Assembly: GCA_025738555.1 (NCBI GenBank)
Contig: JAOVFP010000010.1
Coordinates: 3,793,501 to 3,857,500, forward strand
DNA: 64,000 nt
Reading direction: 5' to 3'
Origin: Cyathus striatus
Lineage: Eukaryota > Basidiomycota > Agaricomycetes > Agaricales > Nidulariaceae
Shown one piece after another: positions 56,663-64,000 of this stretch (within the stretch, counting starts at the first letter, position 1; every line of letters starts with the position of its first letter). Both the position numbers and the translations under genes were made by a program. The notes beneath the pieces are model-generated. The model made no database searches. It saw nothing but the letters and a program-made list of their open reading frames with translations, and was not told where the DNA came from.

Positions 56663-59014
56663 TTGTATCATGTAATTTTAGTTTCTTTAACATTGTCATT
56701 TGGTTACTTCAAATATGCATTTCTCTATTGCTCATTGCTCAGGCACTCATATTTAGTTGCACTGTATTACTTGCCAATGGCTTATGCTATAGGAACTGAA
56801 CAAGAGTTTCCTATGTTAAAGTTTAGCCAATTTAGTCAGTTTATTGAAGCAAACTTTGGATTAAAGATTAGCCTATCAACAGTTATATTTTTGCTGTTTT
56901 CTCTAACAAGTAATGTTGAGCTGTTAAATTTACATGCAAGACAACAGTATTGTGAAGGAAATGACAGAATAACAACAACACTAACTGCTTGGATTAATTC
57001 ACTGTCAATGGCTGTTACATCTTGGTAGTAAAATTAAATATTTATTTCAAGAAAATATAATTCTAGATCACTATGATGATGATGACATTAACTATAATAT
57101 TTCTGCAAAACTAGATGCATTTTCCAAATTTCTTAAATTGCATCCATATAATGAGACAGGGCACTATATTGGAGAGCTAGGATCTGTTTCAGAAACTAAA
57201 TTAACTCCAGTATGAATAATATGTCCATTGTTTATGCATTGCAATGGTGCATCATGTGATGGGTCTGCATTAACACAAAATTCAAAATATTGAGATATAC
57301 CAAAAGTTACATTAATTGAGGGTACAAAAATGTATCATGAATCATATATACTAACAGGATCTTGCTCTAAATGTAAATCAATATACTATGCTGATCATAA
57401 ATGTATATCTATTACTGGTCAGAAACCACAAAAAGAATATTTAAATAAAGCACATTATTTTAAAATAGGTACTCATCTTTGGGTGGATTGAGTATTCTCT
57501 AAAGCAATAATGCATGGTATATATAGTTTTCATGCTTCAGCTGCAGCATATGCTGAATATTGGAGTAATAGCTTTGGAAATAACATTGAAATTAGTTGCA
57601 AGCAAATTTGGCATGCCTTTATAGATGAGTCTATTTGGACTGTAAGCTTAATTACTGGTAGACAACTTACTGTTGATGATTATCTATCAATCAATGAAAT
57701 TACATATTATGCATTTGAGCATCTTGGGGCAAATGGAATTGTTAAACCTTCATCAGAGCAACCTTCATCAGAGCACAGCTGCTTAGAATGTACTCAAAAG
57801 TACAAGTCTACAGCTGATAATATAACTAACTACAGAAGTAATATTACAACAGAAAATTTTGCTCCTGTGAAGATGGTTGTAGTAGATGGTGTTGTAATAG
57901 GCCCAACTGTATGTGTATTTATTTATTTATTATAAACTTAGACTTAACAATGATTTAGCACTGTGCAATGGAGGGTTGTCATGCTGAAGTTAACAATTAT
58001 CGTGGTAGTGTATTCTGCAGACATCACAATATACAATATGGACCCAAATGTCATATTAAAAGTTGTGATACACAAAAAGTTACAGGTACAGAAGCATGTG
58101 AGGCTCATAAAGAAATGTGGAATAAGCATAAGTCAAATTACAGTTCAGCAAGTCTTTCTGGACTAAAAAGAGCACTGCAATGCAGAAATGAAAATCTGGC
58201 ATAGCTATTTAATGTTAATTGACCACAGCAGCCACATGATGAAGAACAGAATGATGATAATTCTGATACCTGCAAGTCTTATTTTTCCCCAAATCACTAT
58301 TATTGTGTTGAAACTGTATGTGCTCCATGTGGAGTTGTTATTGCTTGGAAAAAGTTTGTAAAATCTGAGTCAACAGCTAATATCATGGAGTTATTAAATA
58401 TGATTTACCCAACACTTGACTCACATTCAGCATATATATGTATTGACAAAGCCTGTCTGGTTCTATGTTCAGTTCTGAAAAATATTCTTTATTGACCTTG
58501 GCTACTGAATAGTCGATTTGTTGTTGATGGATATTACTATACAAATCATAAGGGTTCTATGTTCAGTTCTGAAAAATATTCTTTATCAATCTTGGCTACT
58601 GAATAGTCAATTTGTTGTTGATGGATATCACTATACAAATCATAAGGCAGATAATGATTTTTGTCGTACATTTTGCAATCCTGCACCAAGTGATGGTTCT
58701 GCTCTTAATCTTGTAATAATTGAACATGATTGGAATGGTCAACCATATTACAAGAGAGCTTTTAATACACAGGTAAGATATAAATATTAAAATCTTAATA
58801 ACTATTAATTCATTATCAGGCATGTAAACAATTTAATTCTTGGCTGGGTGGGTTTGAGTCTATTCTCAAACAAATGACAGTATCAAACTTTAATTGGTTT
58901 CTACATGCAATGTTGGTTTATCACATACAACATGTTTTGAATAGACAACAGCAAAGAGCAATGAAGATAAGGCTCAGTAATGATCTACCTGAGAATATGG
59001 ATGTGGACATATAA
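56663..59014 (+). pseudogene. CxC5/CxC6 KDZ-associated transposase-like gene
   Basis: Order: an N-terminal helical part (MAYAIGTEQEFPMLKFSQFS); CxC5 cysteine cluster (about 57200-57640: CNGASC, GSCSKCKSIYYADHKC, IYSFHASAAAYAEYWSNS); an intron at 57909-57958 after VVIGPT; CxC6 cluster (HCAMEGCHAEVNNYRGSVFC, HIKSCDTQKV); then VCAPCGVVIAWKKFVKSEST, YICIDKACLVL, RFVVDGYYYTNH and, after an intron at 58773-58819, LGGFESILKQM. By recall these are Pfam CxC5 and CxC6 and a KDZ-linked transposase core. D in ICIDKA, D in VVDGYY and E in GGFES are candidate catalytic residues. TGA at 57213, 57291 and 57489 fit Arg; other stops and a 94-bp duplication break the end. Confidence 0.8.
58459..58646 (+). repeat. 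94-bp tandem duplication in the KDZ gene
   Basis: Copies 58459-58552 and 58553-58646 differ at about five positions, all transitions, among them TGACC against CAATC and CGA against CAA. It shifts the reading frame. Confidence 0.9.
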
Positions 59015-59094
59015 TAGATAAATTTACAATATTCTCTAACTTTCATATGTAATTCTAAGTTCTAAATCTTTAAAATACATTTTTTATATAGATA

Positions 59095-59355
59095 ATAATA
59101 TATATTTCATGTATATTTCACATGAATTTCATGTAACTATTGCACTGTACATGCATATGATTTTGACCTGTATTTCATGTGTATTTCACATGAATTTCAT
59201 GTAACTATTGCACTGTACATGCTATGAATTTGACCTGTATTTCATGTAACTATTGCACTGTACATGACTTGTATTTCATGTGAATTTCATATTTAAATTT
59301 CACCTATTTTTCACCTAGTTTTCACCTAAACTTCACTTGAATTTCACCAAATTTT
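59095..59355 (+). repeat. Right subterminal words of E (outer part before F)
   Basis: ATTTCATGTGTATTTCACAT, plus a repeated block with TAACTATTGCACTGTACATG three times. It continues after F at 60762. Confidence 0.8.
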
Positions 59356-59636
59356 GAGCTCTTTATGCTCCCCCCCCCCTTACACGTGAATTTCACATGA
59401 AGTTCATGTGAAATATAGGTGAACTTTCTTGCATTATTTTTGCTGAATTTCAGTGAGAACACTGCTAATAATTTCACCTGAATTTCATATGAATTTCACA
59501 TGAACTTCACCAATTCATGTGAATATCAGGTGATAATTCACTTGATCTTCACATGAATTTTTTTCACCAGATATTCATATCACTTGGTGAAATTCATGTA
59601 AAATTCACTAGAAATTCACATGAAACTTATACAATA

Positions 59637-59842
59637 GTAGTGAGCTTCAATTGTATTTCATAGGGGTCATTATTTACTATATGCATTTATTATTATCATT
59701 AGTAAGCAACACTATGAAATACAATTGAAGCTCACTACACTAGAAATTCACATGAAACTTATACAATAGTAGTGAGCTTCAATTGTATTTCATAGTGTTG
59801 CTTACTAATGATAAAAATAAATGCATATAGTAAATAATGACC
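59637..59842. repeat. Stem-loop followed by an inverted copy of its loop
   Basis: 59637-59662 is inverted at 59713-59738 and repeated direct at about 59769-59794. The loop 59665-59712 appears reverse-complemented at 59795-59842. The arrangement is A, B, A-inverted, A, B-inverted. Confidence 0.85.
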
Positions 59843-59925
59843 TCAGCCAGAATTGAACCAACAGTCTCGGAGTGATGACTAATAGTTTTTCCCACAATAT
59901 GGCAATTAACCACTGCACCACAAAA
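59837..59925 (-). repeat. tRNA-derived SINE-like sequence S4
   Basis: Minus strand: A-box-like TGGTGCAGTGGTTAATTGCC (about 59920) and B-box GTTGGTTCAATTCTGG (about 59862), about 58 bp apart as in a tRNA with a variable arm. Confidence 0.6.
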
Positions 59926-59999
59926 ACTTGCATAAAAAAGTTATTTCCCACACTATATACCCCCATCAACCCTCCGCTTTCTAATATATTGTCACATGA

Positions 60000-60518
60000 T
60001 TGAAATATCACATGACAAAAACACATTGCACCATTGTTGATTCTTGCTTCTTGCCACATCACCATTATTCACTTCTTTCCCCCCTCCCTCTCCCCTCTCC
60101 CTCCTTTATCTCTTCCACTTCTTCATCCTTCCACCCTCTATTTCACTCCCTCCCTTCTCTTTCTTCATCAAGAACAAATACAGCAACAACGAGAGTGCGG
60201 GAAAGCAGGAGGCACACAGCAAGAGTGAGAGGCAGGATGGCGGGGTGGGAAGGGCAGGATGACAAGCACGTATGGCGGGAAGGGCAGGATAGCAAGTGTG
60301 TTAGGGCACACAATGAGTGGAGGGGCAGGATAACAAGTGGGATGGGCCATACAGTGAGTGAAGGGGTGGAGATAGCAAGTGGAATGGGGCAGAATAACGA
60401 GCGGAATGAGGTGCATGGTGAGCGGAGGGGTGGGAGGTGTGGGAAAGCAGGGGATGGGACATTGAATGTAAGGGCAGGAAATTGGGGGACATTATGTAAT
60501 ACTATTGTTGCTTTGTAA
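60000..60518 (+). other. Open frame in element F, not credible as a gene
   Basis: 172 codons: a CT-rich first half (Ser/Leu/Pro) and a second half of repeated GGCAGGATARCRAGTGGRAT words (Arg/Gly/Glu/Ser). Composition and repeats suggest satellite rather than protein. Confidence 0.5.
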
Positions 60519-60854
60519 TATGTAAATTAGTCACATGATCAAAAAAATAAATTCATTTTCTCCATGTTTTTAAATGAATTTCACTATATTTTCACTTTAA
60601 TTTCATCTAAAATACATGAAAGTTCATGAACCTATGCTTTTTAGAAAATATTTCAAATCACATGAAGTTCATGTGAATTTCATGTGAATATGTGAACTTT
60701 TGGTGAAATTCACATGAATTCATGGTGAAGGGGAGGGGAAGTGTAAAGTACTGCAAATTTTGGTGATTTTGGAACATTCTAGATCCAAAATCACCAAAAT
60801 TTGGTGAAATTCACATGAAGTTTAGATGAAAGGGTGGGGGAGGGATAAGTACTG

Positions 60855-61240
60855 ACTGAGAGTGTTATTAGAGTCAGTTGAGACCTGAAATTGGTATTGG
60901 GCTTAGCTTGGATTCTTACCTGACTCTTATCTGACTCTCACCTAACTCCATGTGACATGTTGGAAAAAGCATGATATGTTGGAAAATATTGGAAAAAGTG
61001 TGACATATTGGAAAATATTGGAAAAAGCGTGACATATTGGAAAATGTTGAAAAAACGTGACATGTGTGACAAGCGTGGGAAAAATGTGACATATTTGGAA
61101 AACTGTCACATATCATAATCATCATACTTGCCACACTTTTTCCAATATATCACACTTTTCCTATGCTTGTCACACATGTCACACTTTCACACATGTGTGA
61201 CAAGTATGATAACTATGGGAAACATGTTACAACTGTGACA
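60855..61240. repeat. Word arrays right of E
   Basis: First TGACTCTTATCTGACTCTCA words (60855-60945), the other half of the array split by E. Then about ten TGACATATTGGAAAATATTG / TTTTTCCAATATATCACAC words in both orientations (60955-61165). Confidence 0.75.
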
Positions 61241-61249
61241 ATAGAGTCT

Positions 61250-61740
61250 AGGTACAGCTTAGTTTCCCAGCATGTCATTGCTTATCTCAATCACAGGGAA
61301 GCTGGAGTTTTCACAGTCCAGCTTGTCATTTGATTTCTGCATCAGGATAGAATGTAATGTATGCATATCCTTGCACTCCTCCTAATAAACCTGTATGATG
61401 ACTTATACTGATAATGTAATAGAGAATGAAATAAATGAATATATTTTATTGCCTTCTGAAGATGAACTCAATAATTGAAATATGATCACAAATGACAAAT
61501 TCATAATAACTAATTTACATTGAATAAATAAGATAATTAAAAAAATTAATAATTAGGTATGATAATATAAAGATATACTTAAATGTAACTTACAGAATGA
61601 ATTTTTATAAAAATAAATTAAAATAAATTAGTAATAAATACTAAAAGTAAGAAAAAGAAAAGACTTAACCAAATGTCTAACAAGAAACCTCTCAAAATGC
61701 GATCCACATGAGGAGCTTGCAAGACTAAGAGAAAGGATAA
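61250..61740. other. No gene seen
   Basis: AT-rich, with short frames only. Confidence 0.4.
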
Positions 61741-61742
61741 AG

Positions 61743-62136
61743 CTTGAGTCACAGGGAGAGTGAGTGGTTAGATGTGTGCTGGTTCAGGGCACTGGGTGGC
61801 AGATTCAATATAAAAAAGTCAACTGATACACTTGTCATTCAACCACATGGCATACCACTGTTTAAACTCCATATCTCTCACAAAAACTTCTTCAGCTGGT
61901 ACCAGCTCTCACTTGTTGTAATTGACATGCTGGATAAGTTGGTCAGAAATTCTAAGATGATGATTCTTGTAGTAAATGATGTCAAAGCATGGAAGTTGAC
62001 TTTCCATGATGCTGAATTGAGATGGATCAGAAATGATTTCCTGAGTAGTAATCTCATAGATATCAAAAAGAACAGCAGAAGTGAGTATAGCAATAAGAAT
62101 GCTAAGTGTGAATAAAAGAGAGAAGTGGGGAAACAA
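61743..62136 (-). pseudogene. Unknown signal-segment gene, third copy
   Basis: MFPHFSLLFTLSILIAILTS, then VLFDIYEITTQEIISDPSQF and HHLRISDQLIQHVNYNK-stop-ELVPAEEVFVRDMEFK. It is close to 45525-45247 over its length and gives a longer C-terminal part. The recurring hydrophobic N-terminus suggests secretion or membrane insertion. Family unknown. Confidence 0.4.
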
Positions 62137-62139
62137 CCT

Positions 62140-62735
62140 AATAAAAAGTCAGAAGTTCTTATAATAGAAGAGCTGAATTGAAGTATTGCCTCATTGTTAT
62201 ATTGTCCAATTATTCAATTGCTACATCGTTTTAATAGATTATAAGTGCTCTCATGAATCTAATCAGAGATCACTCATTTCTCACTTACACCAGCATTCTT
62301 ACACATATCTCATGTATTACTTTGTTAATGTTTTTGTATTTTGTTTTGTTTTGTTTTTTCAGTGCTAATTTATTTCTGTAATACACAGACCATTAACAAT
62401 TCCTATCATACTATTTACATTTCCCAAATCACTCTTAGACATCGACTCCAACTTCTCGCAACTCCTTTAGTATATTCTAGTCACACAACCAACATGCAAC
62501 ATCTGGTATATTCTGGTTTCACAGACTCGTGTTTCGTGCTTTGGCAGATTTGCATCAAGATCCAATAGTTTCAATCCCACAAATGCCGATTCCGACAATC
62601 ACTCGTCAATAAATCATTATCAATCAGAAAAGATATTCCATTTTATCCATCACATCTTCTCAGTAATCGGTTTATCAGTTATCTTATCACATCAATCCAC
62701 CAGTTTGATCACTTATCGAAATATATTCAATTACC
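62140..62735 (+). other. Upstream region of the terminal ORF
   Basis: AT-rich with TTTTGTTTTGTTTTGTTTTT at about 62340. It could include a promoter or LTR, but no LTR partner is visible in the window. Confidence 0.3.
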
Positions 62736-64000
62736 ATGTCTGAACCTCCCATTGGTAAGTCTACTGGGGGAAATACTCAAAATTCAAATAAAGCTGGAGT
62801 AAGTGATGATCCTTCAAATTACAATGCCTTGTCAAAGCTTAAAAAACCAACTTGAGATTCTGAGCATCATGGGAACTGACCACGGGACAACTCAAACGCA
62901 ACAGATAAGGACTATTACTCCACCAAGGGAGCATCTGTATGCACAAATCCTGCAGACCTAGGCAACAATGATGGAGACAGAGGCTTCTTTCAAGATCAAT
63001 GGCCAGATCTCCTTCACTTTGTGGACATTCTAATCGACACATCATATGATGGGACAATTGAAGAAGTAGTCAAGAACTTTCCGGCTGCATGGAATGCTGC
63101 TGATGTTCTGAAGGAACATACAACTTTTCACGAGCGTTGTGTTAAAGCTTTACAGTTAGGAGAAAGTGTGTTAAATAGGAATTTAAGCAATACCTCAGGT
63201 ATTTTCCTATCATGTCAAATGAGACAAGGCTTCAGGAATGAATTAGATATGCTGCAGAGGATGTTCGACTATCCTTGAAGGTTCATATCAACAGATGGTG
63301 CACTGGAAGGCTACTCTCTTAAACAAGAATACTTTCAGGCTTTAATAAATGCTCTAGATCGTCAGACTATGGAGGCACAAAGAACTCTATTCTGTGTTGG
63401 CATAGGTCTACCTGAACTTCCAACATGGGGTAAAAAAGATAACATTGATCCATTCTATGCAGCAGACAACTTCGAAATAATGGCCACCTGTTTTAGGAAG
63501 GAAGTGGAAGATCTTCTATTACTTCTTGGAAGTAATTATAAGTTTTCTGATCAAAGAGAGGTAATATCTATGACTTTGTCAACTTGAAAGGAGGCTCCTA
63601 GCATTGTTACTGGGCCAACTAAGAATGATTTACCTTTGCTAACGTTGCCAGATTATAGTATATCATCATATCTTATGGGTGGTACTAAGAAGCCTTCAAA
63701 CACTAAGAATGCACCAGCATTAGGGGAAGGTTCACTATCATATAGGAAGATCACAGACTACACACATGCTAGTGGTATACAGAGATTATTCAGTTGAGAA
63801 CCTGTACCAGAAACCCCTTCTGTAAACAATACCTTTCACAGCATTCACAATACCACCAAAAATCTGGTCAAAACCCCCAGCTTACAATGTACCACTAACA
63901 ACTCAGAGCCGAACCCTGATCCCAATCCATCGGACAATAATGATGAAGGATCTGGAAAGGATAATCACCATAATCTGAAGATTCCGTCAGGTAAGCCACC
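62736..64000 (+). pseudogene. Long unknown ORF (possible gag) broken only by TGA, runs off the window
   Basis: From ATG 62736 one frame runs more than 420 codons to the window edge with five in-frame TGA (62853, 62877, 63276, 63585, 63795) and no TAA or TAG. Hydrophilic N-terminus, a helical middle (EVVKNFPAAWNAADVLKEHT, RNELDMLQRMFDYP, RKEVEDLLLLLGSNYKFSDQ), then a Ser/Asn/Pro-rich part. The layout resembles a retroelement gag, but no zinc knuckle is reached. Not recognised otherwise. Confidence 0.4.

Larger units (their letters stand above)
59356..60753 (+). mobile_element. Element F: nested word-repeat transposon with 8-bp TSD
   Basis: It starts GAGCTCTTTATGCTCCCCCC and ends GGGGAAGTGTAAAGTACTG, flanked by an exact 8-bp duplication CAAATTTT (59348-59355 and 60754-60761). 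CACATGAA / TTCATGTGAA words at both ends match those of its host element E. The centre has a template-switch-like structure (59637-59842), a SINE and a GC-richer unknown stretch (60180-60480). No gene. Confidence 0.85.
52100..60854 (+). mobile_element. Element E: 8.75-kb KDZ-type transposon with 8-bp TSD
   Basis: It starts GAGGTCTTTACCCTCCCCCA and ends GGGAGGGATAAGTACTG, flanked by an exact 8-bp duplication ACTGAGAG (52092-52099 and 60855-60862). Subterminal words CATGTGAATTTCATGTG lie at 52125-52360 and 59095-59355 / 60762-60840. Inside are a SINE, CT-rich and 55-bp satellites, an unknown ORF, and a CxC5-CxC6-transposase-like gene. Element F is nested in its right arm. It is the only member of its terminus family here with coding content. 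Confidence 0.8.

Noticed and set aside
62736..64000. Nuclear reassignment of TGA to a sense codon
   Set aside because: TAA and TAG also occur in decayed frames elsewhere (for example near 36772 and 56499), LTR and duplicate differences show a transition bias, and C-to-T change at CGA is sufficient. Kept as a test, not a claim.

Overview
This looks like a gene-poor, AT-rich stretch of a mushroom-forming fungus (Basidiomycota, Agaricomycetes) built almost wholly from nested transposable elements. The organism call rests on four things: CxC5/CxC6 cysteine clusters tied to KDZ transposases, a pogo-type DDE_1 transposase of the kind common in Agaricomycetes, chromodomain Ty3/gypsy elements, and short (about 50 bp) GT-AG introns. 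No ordinary housekeeping gene was recognised, and a degenerate 5S rRNA copy is the only structural RNA. All family names come from recalled motifs; nothing was searched.

Layout. 1-3.1 kb: AT-rich sequence, then the right end of a word-repeat element (G) with element A inserted in it. 3.4-11 kb: an eroded unknown gene split by three repeats (K, A', H). 11-16.5 kb: gypsy-like relics, short unknown ORFs, a 5S rRNA copy and repeats. 17-18.9 kb: element B. 19.2-19.7 kb: a tandem-repeat end related to H. 20.9-24.2 kb: a complete pogo-like transposon (D). 24.5-33.8 kb: members of an unknown small gene family around a reversed, decayed gypsy (B) and copia LTR pieces. 33.8-40.9 kb: a complete gypsy chromovirus (gypsy A) on the minus strand, with a solo LTR of another family inside. 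41-48 kb: copia relics, inverted gene fragments, a palindromic MITE and a second solo LTR. 48.1-50.8 kb: element C with a GC-rich satellite. 52.1-60.85 kb: element E, carrying a KDZ-associated gene and with element F nested in its right end. 62.7 kb to the end: a long ORF broken only by TGA.

Main result. Elements A, A', B, E and F (and single ends C and G) share one asymmetric pair of termini: one end starts CAGTAMTTTACMCTCCCCC, the other starts GAGSTCTTTAC and, in B, C, E and F, also runs into C-rich sequence. Five have both ends and exact 8-bp target duplications. Just inside the ends each carries its own short, partly palindromic word repeats (TCCGGA-type, GTACGGATCC-type, CATGTGAATTTCA-type, GTCCAGGTAGA-type). 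A and B also share a 19-bp satellite. E is 8.75 kb and holds a CxC5-CxC6-transposase-like gene, so I infer the family is KDZ-mobilised. Three elements sit inside the word arrays of others.

Decay. The otherwise open reading frames of the pogo gene, the KDZ gene, the gypsy A gag and the terminal ORF are broken mostly by TGA, often where arginine is expected. With transition-rich LTR divergence and a diagnostic tandem duplication, this points to CpG-directed C-to-T mutation of repeats.
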